From the NCBI RefSeq assembly GCF_036898095.1, contig NC_090728.1, positions 83,882,391-83,946,390 on the forward strand: a stretch of DNA of 64,000 bases, written 5' to 3'. Positions 1 to 11,599 of this stretch are shown here, piece after piece. The translations under genes and the position numbers were made by a program. Numbering within the stretch: the stretch's first letter is position 1; each line of letters begins with the position of its first letter. The notes below the pieces were generated by a model, which did no database searches, was not told the DNA's origin, and worked only from the letters and a program-made list of their open reading frames with translations. The DNA is from Palaemon carinicauda. Its lineage: Eukaryota; Arthropoda; Malacostraca; Decapoda; Palaemonidae.

Positions 1-75
1 TGTCTCTAGAAATTTAGGTTTTCCACATTAGCGTTATTCGTCCCTCTTTGATTATTCGACGTACTGTTCTTTCAG

Positions 76-297
76 GAACACTTGTGGCTTCAGACATATG
101 GATACTGTACATGCTTTGGTTACTTCAGCAAAAGGGCCATGATTTATCTCCTCTGTGAAATACTTGTCGGCCTACAGTGTGTACTGTCTCCCTGGAATCG
201 AGACGTAGATCACGAGTTGGAGAAGTTTCTATCTTCCAAGTTTGATAGCTTTGCAGTCTCAAGTGCTGTATTTTACACTCTAAGATTAACCATTCAG
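76..297 (+). CDS. Candidate internal exon of an unidentified host gene
   Basis: The stretch is open in one frame from GAA at 76 to CAG at 297. It is preceded by a pyrimidine-rich acceptor (ttctttcag, AG at 74-75) and followed by a GT donor (gtattt at 298). The 74 encoded residues are hydrophobic and cysteine-containing at the N-terminal end (YGYCTCFGYFSKRAMIYLLC) and end in TLRLTIQ. I do not recognise the family. It does not resemble the DEAD-box helicase whose last exons lie at 12072-12508, although both are on the plus strand. An alternative acceptor, CAG at 91-93, would shorten it by 18 bases. Confidence is limited because one open exon-sized frame can arise by chance. Confidence 0.35.
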
Positions 298-497
298 GTA
301 TTTAATATGGCTCACTGATCTTTGCCTGATGAATTTACCCTTGTGACCTCCAATCAGATTTCAAACTTCGTTTTGCCAGTCTTATTAAGATGTAAGAATA
401 AAACTGACAAATAACCTGGGATTATAATTTCGAAAAGAAATGTAGTTAGTTTCAGTTATCATTATGAAAATGAAAACATTACCTTATGAAATATATT

Positions 498-524
498 ATT
501 ATTATTATTCTTATTATTATTATA

Positions 525-560
<36 letters not shown>

Positions 561-1200
561 GTTAATTCCTAAGCTACAACCCTAGTTGGAAAAGTGGAAT
601 GCTATAAGCCTAGGGGCTCCAACAGGGAAAGTAGCCCAGTGAGGAAAGGAAATAAGGAAAAGTAGAATATTTTAAGAACAGTAACAGTAAAATATTTATA
701 TCTCCTTCATAAACTATAAAAACTTTAGCAAAATAAGAGGGAGTGAAATAATACAGGGTATATGATAATGTGGAAGAGAACTCTAACCCAAGACAGTGGA
801 AAACCATGGTACAGAGGCTATGGCACTACTCAAGACTAGAGAACAGTGGTCTGATTTTAGAGTGTTCATCTCCTAGATCTGCTTACCATGGCTAAAGAAT
901 CACTTATATCCTTACCAGGAGGAAAGTGGCCTCTGAACAATTACAGTGCAGTAACCTCTTGGGTGAAGGAGAATGGTTTGGTAATCTCAGTGTTGACAGG
1001 TGTATGAGGACAGAGGAGAATATGTAAAGAATAAGCCAGACTATTCGGTGTGTGTGTGTGTGTGTGTAGGCAAAAGGAAAATTAACTGTACCCAGAGAGA
1101 AGGATCCTATGTAGTACTGTCTAGCCAGTTTAAGGACCCCATAACTATCAAGCGATTGTAACTCAACGGTTGGCTGGTGCCCTTGCAAGAATAACAGACC
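498..1200 (-). repeat. Dispersed SINE-like repeat, copy A, with LINE-type tail
   Basis: Read on the minus strand, this roughly 640-base body ends in a tail of about 110 bases followed by (AAT)n, seen on plus as (ATT)n at 498-560. A second copy in the same orientation lies at 12846-13490. Only the last 110 bases plus the (AAT)n are shared with the 3' end of the LINE at 38520-38650. This suggests a non-autonomous element that borrows the LINE tail for retrotransposition. A short (TG)n run at 1051-1068 is internal. No coding capacity is apparent; the short minus-strand frames here are not conserved in copy B. Confidence 0.75.
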
Positions 1201-1371
1201 TCTGGTCAATCCTGTGAGATTAGTCTAAAAGGAAGCATGCTCAGTTTCACTCAGTTTGGATGGCTCGTGTCTAACTCCAGTGTTTATTTTTCCATAAAGT
1301 GATTGAATTATTTTGACACGAGTACGCTATATGTTTGAAAAAACAGCAATCTTATTGGTGTTTACTTTCTG

Positions 1372-1725
1372 GTTCAAATACTGAAGCTTTGATAAAAAGG
1401 CTGAAATTTTTTCCTTAGTCAAGATGAGATTGGTTTTCTCTCTTTCCATTTCCTTGTTATCTCAATTACACCATTTAACATAGCTTCCACTTTTAGTTCC
1501 AAATTCTTCACATGTAATGCTTGGCGAGGTATCAAAATTGATGACCTGAATATTTAGATTGTGTTGTTTGACCAAAGCCACAAAACCACTGACGTATCCA
1601 AGTATGGCAGAAGCTCTATCAGCTGATACTGCAATACAATCTTCTCACTTTAAAGGAACACTTTTTGATGTATGCATCACCCTTACTAAACACATCAATA
1701 CCATGAGTTCTCAACACAAGAGGAG
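1372..1725 (-). pseudogene. hAT-type (ZBED-like) transposase relic
   Basis: Minus-strand translation of about 1590-1670 gives a readable stretch containing ADRASAILGYVSGFVALVK. This resembles the D-G-A/S-x-A-M-x-G-x-x-x-G-F-V-x-L-V-K signature of hAT/ZBED5-type transposases, where the first Asp belongs to the catalytic triad. Downstream the reading continues in another frame with a segment resembling the usual 'H-x-x-L-x-x-K-x-L' part. Frameshifts and stops follow, so it is a dead fragment. No terminal inverted repeats or 8-bp duplication were identified. The family call rests on one well-matching block. Confidence 0.5.
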
Positions 1726-1957
1726 AACGTAGAAACATTTCTTCTTCAACTTCATCAGAAGCCCTGTATCAAACATACTCTTTTCCATAGGCTGAAAATT
1801 ACTAATGATATCTGTAGCTTCATTTAACCTTTCTCTATATTATAGGGGAAGTGCTAGCATCTGAAACCAAACAATGTCATTACAGATATTTCCCCATTTA
1901 TGTAGATCCTGAGCTCCTTGGTGCATTCTTTTTCTTCAAATTTCATATTTGCAGCCC

Positions 1958-2079
1958 TCACTTAGCATATCCACATCTATAGTGCATCCATTAACCCCCC
2001 GGGGCCCAAATATTCTAATCACTTAGCATATCCACATCTATAGTGCATCCATTACCTCCCCACCAAATGTTCTAATTTA
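1958..2079. repeat. 61-bp tandem duplication
   Basis: The sequence starting tcacttagcatatccacat occurs at 1958 and again at 2019, a period of 61 bases. The copies differ mainly in the C-rich end (ccccccggggccc versus cctcccc). No gene is seen between here and 2205. Confidence 0.8.
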
Positions 2080-2204
2080 TCCCATTTGGGGGTAATTTAC
2101 CCCTGTTCCTCAACCACTGCTTTATAGATTAAGTAAACAACTGGTAAATAAACAAACCATCATCGATATATTCCCTTCCTTCCCTCTTGTGTAGAAGTTA
2201 TCAT

Positions 2205-3182
2205 TAACGGATTTTGACGTAGGAAAAATCTATTTTTGGGTGAGATAGCCATGTCATCCTGATGGAAGGTCCCTTCAGCAGCTTCCTACTGTATAATATT
2301 TCTGTGAGTGATATTACAAGAGAATTACCATCAGGTATCACGGGGTTCTAACCCCCTATGGTGCCCTCATTCGTCACTGATGAGTTATTCCTTTGTTCGC
2401 AGCGTCTTCCTGCTTACGTAGTTGTTTTGTTGTGCGTCCTTTTTCAGTTTTTTTAGAGTGTTTCCTAGTATAATGGCTTCTTCGTCGTCTAAGTTGAGTA
2501 CCATCTTCCTTTACAGTTTGATTTAGCTGTAGGTGTTTTGGATCCCTATGGGTAATGGTTATTTAGCTTGTAACGATGTGGGAGCCGGGCGCTCCGAGTC
2601 CAGCTAGCTTTGGGCGTCATGATGTGTAACCGACTGCCCTTATTTATCGTGTTCATTTAGTTTATTTATTAGTTTCACGTTAGCTAGCTTTATTCTAGCA
2701 TTACTATGCTTCGGGCTCTTTATTTGGTTGCATTTACCTTGCATTATTGTATTTTTAGTTTTAGTTCAGTGCATGTCAGTTTCGGCTAGCCTAGCCTAGA
2801 GAGTGATGAAGTTATAGTTGGAAACGGGCTCGCCAATGGCGTTCGGGTCTTTCTTACTGTACTTGTTGGCAGTGGCCCTATTTCCCTTAGGGGTTTTTTA
2901 CCTCAGTTATACTAGTTTACTGAGTATTTATGACCGCCTGCCTTCGATCCTTCGGTATTTTAGACTTTTTAGGCTCTGGCAGCCAGTTAGCCACAACCAG
3001 TGAGGCTGTGGCAAGTAACTTGTCCGCTGCCAGTAGTCCCGTTCCAGTAGTTTAGATGTCAGGGAGATTTCTGCATTGCCAGATGTAAATGGTACAGTTG
3101 TAACTATCTACAGTACTGCCCCACTTGCCCACACTCACTTGTGTTGCTCATTATAAAACGTTTTTCAATAATTGTTTCCTAA
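2205..3182 (+). mobile_element. DIRS 5'-end fragment (DIRS-6)
   Basis: It begins with the same terminus (AACGGATTTTGA) and adjacent block as the DIRS-3, -4 and -5 ends, up to gtgagatagccatg at about 2250. It continues with a DIRS-like leader: an ATG at 2473 followed after 20 bases by GTTGAGTACC (donor-like GT at 2493), the motif shared with four other copies. No RT or recombinase follows before DIRS-4 begins at 3371, so only the 5' part is present. A cysteine-rich 43-codon frame at 3051-3182 lies near its end and is not recognised. The 3' boundary is uncertain. Confidence 0.55.
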
Positions 3183-3370
3183 GATAGTTTTATTTATTAA
3201 AAAAAAGAAATTCACTGAGACGTGTGTTGTTTTATGCGTGTGTACGTTGACGTGGGAACACTATATGTATATGGTACATGATCTTTATTGATAAATAAGT
3301 TAAACCATGGACAGTAGTTGTACAGTTTATCAAAGGTTAATGATGATTTACTTTTCATGAAATCTTATAA

Positions 3371-3925
3371 AACGGATTTTGAGCGAAGCGAAAAATCTAT
3401 TTTTGGGTGAGATGGCCATGACGTCCTAATGGAAGGTTCCTTTAGTAGCTTCCGAAGGGTATATATGACTACAGTGATATTCCCAGAGAATCAAACCAAA
3501 GGTTTCACAGAATTCTAACTTCTGGCGCGAGTACCTTTAAGATTACTCTCAAGGGTATCGTATATCATCAGGGGACGTATTCTTGACACGCCACATGGCA
3601 ATCTGCACCCCGAATAGCCTTTACGCCTCTAGGCTCTAGGGGAAAACGTGGCAGAATAGAAGGGTAACCGCAACAAAGATTACCCTGGTTCCCCTACTAC
3701 AATCGTATCAAAACCGCGCCAACTCCCTCTGGCGGTCATTCCTTGTAGCAATGAGCAAGATGCTACAGATACAGTAGATCAGGGGGGGGGGGGAAACCGT
3801 GAAGATCTTTTCATAGAAAAGAAGGGTGGGTCCATTAGGACGTCATGGCCATCTCACCCAAAAATAGATTTTTCGCTTCGCTCGAAATCCGTTTTTTGGG
3901 CTCAAGCCATGACGTCCTAATGGAA
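3371..3925 (-). repeat. DIRS-4 3' inverted terminal repeat and internal complementary region
   Basis: A block of about 62 bases at 3371-3432 recurs inverted at 3830-3893. It is followed directly by the complement of the 5' terminus (TTTTTTGGGCTCAAGCC). The composite joins both element ends head to tail, the hallmark of a DIRS internal complementary region. A poly-G run lies at 3782-3792. Confidence 0.85.
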
Positions 3926-4689
3926 GCATACCAGAGAATTAATGTATCTGTGGTTTTGTGTTAGTGCCTTAACCTTGGGGCAATATTTCCACGGCCAAAA
4001 GGGCCAATTGAGACAAATGACGTTACTGGTATCCGTCATCATCACTAAGCATAACAATGTTAGTGCTTCCTGCCCCCTGCAGGGAAGAGTCATTTTTAGA
4101 CGTAGGAAAGGGGCCTGAAGGTAGCATATATTGTATGAACAAGCATAAGTATACACTGAGAATACAACCGGTCTCAAGGATTGTATATATTGCGGAACCA
4201 ATATCAGTGTCCCCATCCATTGATTTTAAGCATACAATGATATGAGAAATACTTACATGAGTAAGTTAAGGAACTCTGGTATTTTAAAACATGCAATTGT
4301 TGGGCGAATTAGGACGCAACTGGATTTTAATAGACATTTATTCCTAATAAATGACTACATGCTAAATGAATATAGCCTGATAAGGAAATTATACGAGAGA
4401 CATACACAGAAAATAATGTTCCCCTTTTTGAAAGGGGGAAATGATGAGTGCCACTCTCAAACTGAAGAAAAGCTCTTTTAACAAGACTTTTCTTTATAAT
4501 TTCTGTACATGAAATAGTCTAACAACACTGTGTACTATGTACACACGGCACTAGTGGTATTCGTATAATTTCACACCTGAGATTCTGAACAGATTTAGTG
4601 TTACCTTGGCAACACTTATTCAAAGGGAGGTCACACGAAAATTGCTGACCCCTTCTCCTTTTAATTGATAGTCCCAATCAATTTACTGT

Positions 4690-5960
4690 TCATCACAGAG
4701 CTAGACGACAGGGTCCAAATAGCACCTGCCGCCACCACATATTGCTTCAATCCATAGATTTGCTTAGTATAGTGTCTGTAAGACGCATTGGACAACCTCC
4801 GATCAGTAGGTGAACGAAGAGGCTGAAGTCCACACACAGGAAGGTTCAGTGATGAAGCAACTTTCCTTGGATCTTTTATCTGCAGGAGTACTGTCAGGAT
4901 CCGCTCCGCGAAAAAGGTAGGTGAGCTTCGCCCTCAGTTGTAGTGGATAGTTTGATCCAAAGTTTTCTCCTGTAAAGAGCTGTTCCTCCTGAAGTCTGAA
5001 GTTCTATGAAGATAGACCTTAGACGCTCTACCAGACCTAGAGAGACATCTTCCTTCAGAGGGCAGATTCTCCAGGAACCCCACCTCTTAGTAGGTAGGAC
5101 GTCTTTAATGAGAAAGGTTAGATCAGAAAGAGATGCAGTACTCTCACTTATTGTGGCCCTCAGGATAGGGCCACTATTACACTAACTCTAGTCCCAGAGG
5201 CTATAGCGAACCGAAAAAATAACCTTTTAGGTTAGATGGTTGAGGGAACAATCCTCATTGTTCACAGGTGAGGCATAATGTAGGACCTTGTCCAAAGACC
5301 ATTAGATGGGCTTTAGTGGCGTTGCGGGCCTAAGCCTGCACATGTTATCGGGAATTTATTAAAGATTCCAATCGTTAGATCCATTTAAAGGGCATATAGA
5401 AGAGGTCTAGTCGGGGCTGACTTGCACAGAGATAATGGTCCATGGATCCAAAGATCTCATTAAGTGACCTCTCTCGCAAAGTCGGCCATACCCTTGGTGC
5501 TTACTCAAGGGTTTATATGGAGACAAGGCCGAAGAACTAGCGTTCTCATAGTATTCAAGGATACACTGCCTCCTTCCTCAAAAGGCCAACGTGCTGTCGG
5601 CCGCCAGACCCTGAATATAGGGGTGGACAGAGAAGGACAGGCAGAAGATCATGAGATTGTTTTCGGGCCCTTTTGCTTTACAAAACAATTTACTTTTCCA
5701 AGAAGACTCGTATTGTTTTCTCGTTGACTAGACTTGTATTATTCTAGGAATTCTATTTTGCCCTTAAGATCCCAGTCTTTTCCTAACCGTTAAGGGCAAG
5801 GAATTCGTAAAATGAAGGGATCAGGTGTACTGTGATAAATAGAAGGCAGAAAACTTCTGAACTTCCTGGATAATCCTAGGTGCATAACTAGGACTAGCCT
5901 CAGCCTCAGTTCCTTCGTTACAGGGAACGGGATGTTCTTGGGCTTTCTGGGAGCCAATAG
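4690..5960 (-). pseudogene. DIRS-4 tyrosine recombinase relic
   Basis: Minus-strand reading resembles the intact DIRS-3 recombinase in separated frames. Near the C-terminus a segment reads QYVVAAGAIW where DIRS-3 has HFMVAAGSVM. A region equivalent to the R-x-C-P-L-K-E-D-V-S-L block occurs near 5040-5090, and the stretch coding HDPRK in DIRS-3 is recognisable but frameshifted near 4880. Multiple stops and indels rule out function. The family enzyme would integrate circular cDNA. Limits are approximate. Confidence 0.65.
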
Positions 5961-7480
5961 AGCCCCTCTTCCTTGGAAGGGTCTCAGCATGTAGAGGGCC
6001 TTCTGGAGGAAATTTTGATGGGCTGAATAGGAATTCTAAGTCCATCACTTCTAAAGTAGAGACATGATGTCTGTTACCTCCATTAGAGGGTCCTCGTATG
6101 GGACTAAATAACGAGATAGTATCTTGATAACGCTCATGATGAAGAGAACGATCTGCAGCTCGGGGACTTGTCCCTTTCTGGGAGGGAATGGGTCTGCGTC
6201 CGTGTACCATTCCGACTCTATTGGGTGGAACCCAAGAAGAGCATCCGCTGTCACCTTGCGGATCATATATAAACGAGCTGCTGATAGGCGCCATTCCCTT
6301 AAGGAAGGGATGGCTAGCATTCCCTAATGAAATGAGACGTCCCTTATCCTCGACAGTTTTGACGCCTCATTATCGCTTCGATGCTCCAGATCAACCTGAG
6401 GAGGTCCGATCTGTGTGGAGAGAGTTTATCCACCCATTACAGGGCTAAAATGGCCTACGGGTCCGTGGCCTTTGGTCATTGTAGGGTAAGCGGAGAGGGA
6501 ATGACCATTATTGGTCCTATTAGATCTCTTCGAGCGTTTGATGCGTATCTTCTCCAGCCTCTTAGCACATCTTATAGTTGTGCGAGTAGCACTGGGTCTG
6601 TCATCATCGTGAACTGGAGAGAGTTCGAAACTCCTCCCTGTTAGCGTTATGGAATCCTGACTGATTACCATAGTCTCTTGACAGACCTTGCGATCTCCTT
6701 TTACATCCCCAGGGGAAAAGGGGGCGTTAGGGTGACGACAGGTTTCAATGATTTTTTAAAACATTGAAGCTCCTGAGCTGGAGAGAATCGAGATTCTATT
6801 ATTTGCATCCTCAATGTTCCAGGGCAGGATCATCTCCATGGATGCTCATAGACAGTAATTTCGGGTGCTGCCCACCCCAGCCTGTCGTCCAGGGCCATCG
6901 TTGCCTGAACTCTTTCTAGGCTTGATTTCGCTTGACTGTCTGCTAATTCCGTAAGGATCCTAGGACTGAAACTAGTCCGATGAGAATCTCGTCCAGGATA
7001 TACGTTATCTTCCATAACTTGGATCCTAGGTAGGAGGGGAGGGGGTGACTGACTGGATTGTCAACACCCCTTACTGAATAGGGTCCTTATGTTCAGAAGG
7101 ATTATCATTCTGAACTTGCTGTTCTATTGGAACTTGTTGCGTGGCGCCAAGTCCAGAATGACTCAGAGATTTCTTGAGTCTTTCATGTGAACAATAAACT
7201 GCCTTCATTGGAAATCGATGGACTCTACTTTCCTCACCGGTAGTATGCTCTAGAGCTTTAAGGTATACTCTTCTAGGGGGAATTTGAATATAAGAAGAGT
7301 TGAGGAAAGGATGGTGGAGGTATGTCCATTTCCATTCTAGTCTCATCTTGGTCAGGCCTTGGACTCCAGTGATCAAAGGTCCGGCGATCCAGGAGGAACT
7401 TCCCTCCTACCAGAAGCGTCTGTTTGCTTCGCTTGATCCGAAGGTGTATAAATCTGACTGTCTGTGGAACAACGGTCATT
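5800..7480 (-). pseudogene. DIRS-4 reverse transcriptase/RNase H relic
   Basis: Several minus-strand stretches match DIRS-3 RT-RH. 7273-7479 carries the N-terminal block (G-K-F-L-L-D-R-R-T-F-D-H-W, followed by a PPPSF motif). 6051-6320 carries the RNase H to connection block with VTADAL, PIESEW, QVPELQI and APYEDP-like motifs. 5821-6294 and 7071-7376 show the overlapping recombinase-frame reading of the same DNA (for example SLSHSGL near 7180). The YLDDW catalytic region is not preserved in an open frame. It is decayed by frameshifts and is not functional. Confidence 0.7.
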
Positions 7481-8790
7481 GTAACTGTGGGATGCAGTTT
7501 AACATCCTAGGGAGAACTAAGAAACCCTTCCGTTCTCCTTTCAGGCCATACCTGACTGTTCGCCTATATCAGCTTTTCAGTGTTTCACTGTAATAGAAGA
7601 TTCCTTTCTATTGCATAAAGCTTAGGATAAGTATGCTGGAAAGAGGAGAGACACAGACGTGTAAATCCTTCCAGCCAACTGCTGCGGTCTTCCTAATTAT
7701 TGATTCTAGGGCATCCCCTTTCAAGAAGAGGCCGATGGAAGATTCTAGTCCATAAGGCTAGAGTAGTGCCCTACATCCGGGGAATTAATAATGAGAATCA
7801 AAAGGCTGATGAAGCATCAGCGTAAGGAAGAAGGGGGGGGGGTGGATCCCCCAAATCAGGTAGGTCTCAGCAAGGGGTTGTGCTTAGAAGCACAACGTAC
7901 TGGAAAACCATTCTATTGTATGGTTATGTACCAAGGATTTCTGTCTGCGATATGGTCCTAAACTGCAGGTGTACAGGGTATTGTATACCCCTATACAATT
8001 GGCCTGTTACCATCAAGGCTAGTGCTTGGGGGTAAGTTAATTGGCACAGTACTTCAGTACCGATATGGCTAGCAGGTCTTCGACATATCAGTGATTTTTC
8101 GGCTGGCAGCGGGTCGCTGACAGACGTCACACCATCCTAGCCAGTATTCAATGTGACTGGGTAGTGGTGAAAACTATACGCATAGTCAGCGGATCTCTGA
8201 ACCAGAGGAGACTCCTCGGGCCGTCGGCAGACCGCTGGGAATCGGCGGGCTGTCGATTGAAGGTATACCAACTCATCTATTGACTGGGTGGTGACCAAGG
8301 GCACCCACTGCCGGCTCTTGGCGGCGGAGTTAGATGTGACAGTGAAACAATGACTGCTGTTGTTGATTTCACTACAAGGTGTGGCTTGAATATGGAGTCT
8401 CTGCCGGGTGTTAGTCAGTCGGGGGTTCGAGTCCCGCTCAGACTCACCAATGCCGTTAGTGTCTGCAACCTCAACTTAAGAGGCAGGGTTGGGGGTTTAG
8501 ACCTTAAAAACCTTTAAAAGGAGCAGTAAATCGGTATTTATTAGTAATGAGAAAATGAAGTTTTCGGTCCAATTCCCGTAGAGTTCTAGCATTTTACGGG
8601 TTCGCAGTTGAACCGCATTTAAGAGATAACTTTCGAGACGAAACCAACCACAGTTCGACAGCTCTAGACTGCCGTCCTGCAGATTGGGGATTTTGGAAAT
8701 AATATTGCTGGGGGGACCTGCATATATTATTTCCGTGAAAATGCTCATCTTTATAACTGCGGAAGACTGCAATGCATCATCTGGTGTCCC
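7481..8790 (-). pseudogene. DIRS-4 Gag relic with conserved splice acceptor
   Basis: At about 8785 the minus strand reads a pyrimidine tract then ccttacag followed by GAGGGACACCAG and ATG. DIRS-3 has ttccacag followed by GAGGAGCAG and ATG at 42322 in the same place, which marks the Gag start. Beyond it the frame breaks quickly. The rest, down to the RT relic, is assigned to Gag by position only. Poly-C/G runs at 7829-7838 and scattered stops show decay. Confidence 0.45.
8390..8510 (+). repeat. tRNA-derived SINE fragment
   Basis: A perfect RNA polymerase III B box (GGTTCGAGTCC) occurs at about 8424-8434 in a tRNA-like context. It is followed by ccgctcagactc and a tail with gtctgcaacctcaactt, which resembles a common crustacean SINE. 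A convincing A box was not located, so this is probably a 5'-decayed copy inserted in DIRS-4. Confidence 0.45.
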
Positions 8791-9168
8791 TCCTGTAAGG
8801 AAGGGAGAACAGAAAGGAGTATTCAATTGATTATCGCATCGATAGGCAATTTGCAAAGTTGTCTTTTGACAAAATAGCTTATGACAGAAAGCTAAAAGAG
8901 ATAGTTGGAGACACATAACCGTGAATCCCTTGTGAGCCAATGCTGTTACTTCTCCTCAGTCTTAAGGAAATTCCTCCAACCGGGGAATTCCCTGAAGAAA
9001 AGGGGGCTCGAACACCTAGGTGTAAGGAAGTGTACATGCACTGTCCCCTTCTATGCTTAACGCTGTGAGGTAAGGAGGATTGATACACAATCAGAGTATC
9101 GAAGGAATGTCATTCTTTCGAAATAGGAGCGGTAACAGCAGAAGCTCACATCCAAGATATGTTGATTA

Positions 9169-9938
9169 GAAATTAAAAGACATATATTTGTCTATCCCAA
9201 CCCATCTACTCGCCGCAACCTCCCTTACAATATTAAATCAGGAAGTTTCCTGAACAGGGAAACTCAGGGATAAGGGCTCTCCCCTTTAGGGGTTAGAGGC
9301 GTCACACCACCGGCCCTTTACGAAATTTAATATTGCAGGGTAAATAGAAACTGATTTCAAATCAGAATATTGATGAAATATTATTCCATCAATATAAAAT
9401 TGGGTTCAGCAAATATCTAGATAGGGACACCCAATATATATTGGAAATAACTACTAGTATAATCTATACGTTAGTTATCCATATGCCGTATTTACTATAC
9501 CGGAAATATACTGACTACCTGTATAGACCTATACCGTAGTTCAGCCGGCAGAAAATAAAAGACATATTCTTATGCATCCCAACCAATCTATTTGCTGTGA
9601 CCTCCCGTACAATATTAAATCAGGGAGTTTCTTGATCAGGGAAACTCAGGGATAAGGGCTCTCCCCTATAGGGGTTAGAGGTGTCACACCACCAGCCCTT
9701 TACGAAATTCAATATTGCAGGGTACATGGAAACTGATTTCAAATCAGAATATTGATGAAATATTAATCCATCAATATAGAATTGGGTTCAGCAAATATCT
9801 GGGCAGGGATACCCAAGATATATTGGAAATAACTACTAGTATAATATATACGATAGTTATTCATCTGCTGTATATACTATACTGCAATTATACTGATTAC
9901 CTGTATAGACATATACTGTAGTACAGCCGGCATATTGC
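9169..9938. repeat. 382-bp tandem duplication inside DIRS-4
   Basis: Two consecutive units (9169-9550 and 9551-9938) align throughout, from gaaa(a/t)taaaagacat to cagccggca, with scattered substitutions. Each holds caatattaaatcagg and the internal complementary piece attcaatattgcaggg, so each can form a hairpin. The function is unknown; a DIRS leader region that amplified is likely. Confidence 0.85.
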
Positions 9939-11599
9939 CGGATTAGCTGGCTATTGTCGGAGCATCTAGCAAGCTAGAAAGGAGAGAGAGAGAGAGAGAG
10001 AAAGCATGGAGTGAAGGCTCTCTATTACTGTATATGTATACAGTAGTAAAAGATGTAAAAGTCTAATTTTACTGCCTTTCTCCGAAAAGAAGGTTCACTT
10101 CCATTTAGCCATAGTACTATTGCCGGCTTACTACTGTAGGCCAGCCTCCGGCAGCACGAGTACAGTCGGCATACTACCTAATGAGTCAGTACCTATCTGT
10201 GCCGGTCTACTGCCGGCCAGAACAATACGCCGACAACAGAAACTGTGGCTAGCAGTTCAAGGGAGAACTGGAGAACCTTGGTGACAAAAGGGGCCTCCCA
10301 TCCACAGCCGCTGGAAGCCGGCAGTCGCCGACAGTCGTCATGGCCGTTGGCAGTCTCCGACAGCTGATGACTGAGGAGGGGGGGGGGTTCTGGGCGGCCC
10401 CGGAAACCCACCTGCAATGGTCAGGTTGCAGGACTCCAGCACAGGAAAGACAATGGCTCGGCCATCGTTAAAGAACAGATAGGGGAGGGGAAAGGGTCCT
10501 ATCTGAGGTATAGGAGGTCCGGCAATGTTGCCGGATCTACACACCTTGAAGAAACTCTGTTTCAGTACCGGCACGACCACAAGCGGCAGGAGAATCATTT
10601 ATTCTCCAGCTTAGGAGGTGCTAATACAGTTAAGGGGACGGCAGCTCATGCCGTTCCTCTCAACAAGGGAGAAACAGAGTTCCAATGCCGGCGCCATCCT
10701 AGGCCACAAGAGTATACGACTCTATAGCCTAGGGTCGGCGAGCATAGGACTAGTCTACTAGACCACAGGGAGAAGGTGGCGGTAACATTCGACCACTTCA
10801 GGTGTAGTCTAGGGAGGGCTAGCCTCCTATGCCGGTAGTTCCGACGGCAAGGGAATGCAATCACCCCGCCGACCAACTGCCGACAAAGACTAAATACTCT
10901 GAGGTTCTGATCGAATCCCAAAACTTTCCGACGGCCGTTAAGGGATGAAACAGAAAACTCTAGGCTAGTCATGCCTGAATTCGAAATTCAAGGCCGACGC
11001 AGAGAGTTGTAGCCTAAGGCTACTCTCAGAGGGAAGAGAGATTACCCATAAATCTCTAGTGAGATTGATGATGGTTAATATAATTCCAGGAGATATCGAT
11101 CTCCAGGAATGATAACCAAAACACAAGGGTAACCGGGGAAATGACGAAAGTATATGTTGTCTAGGTTATGTTACCCAGACATGACAAGATTTCGGTTACC
11201 TAAATCACCAAAACTCTGACATATACGATCGCCACGGAAAGGGAAAAATATGCTTATAGATATCTTTACAATATAATAATGCCTAAATAGCTTTCATAAC
11301 AATGAATAAGCTATTTACACCGGAATATCGTTCTGCTAACTAAATAGCACATGTACCAAGAACGACAGCGCCATGGCGACACCGGCGATCGGCGAAGATC
11401 CACACACAAGAAATACACAATTTCATTGCGAAGCTGGAACTAAATTACATATTGTAAAGAATCAGTACTCAACTTTCTAGATGGAGAAAGAAGCCGTAGA
11501 AGCATAAAGATTCCCAGAAATCGAACGGAAATGTCAGATCGACAGGGAACACCACCGTAGCGAGTCGCTACAGATAAAGGAATGGCCGCCAGAGGGAGT
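9939..11599 (-). other. DIRS-4 leader region, TGCCGG-rich, with leader ATG
   Basis: This is the non-coding 5' portion of DIRS-4. TGCCGG/CCGGCA hexamers recur at roughly 9920-10830, as in the DIRS-3 leader. A (GA)n run lies at 9981-10001. On the minus strand an ATG at 11505 is followed after 32 bases (exon end 11474) by GTTGAGTACT, the donor-like motif shared with four other copies. Apparent minus-strand frames at 10193-10972 are not supported by homology. Confidence 0.5.

Noticed and set aside
8390..8510. A functional tRNA gene
   Set aside because: The B box is good but no cloverleaf with acceptor stem, anticodon arm and A box could be drawn, so it is listed as a SINE fragment.
9169..9938. 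A CRISPR-like or satellite array
   Set aside because: Only two long units, no spacers, inside a eukaryotic retrotransposon.
10193..10972. Minus-strand frames in the DIRS-4 leader
   Set aside because: No similarity to DIRS-3 Gag, and they fall in the TGCCGG-rich non-coding leader.
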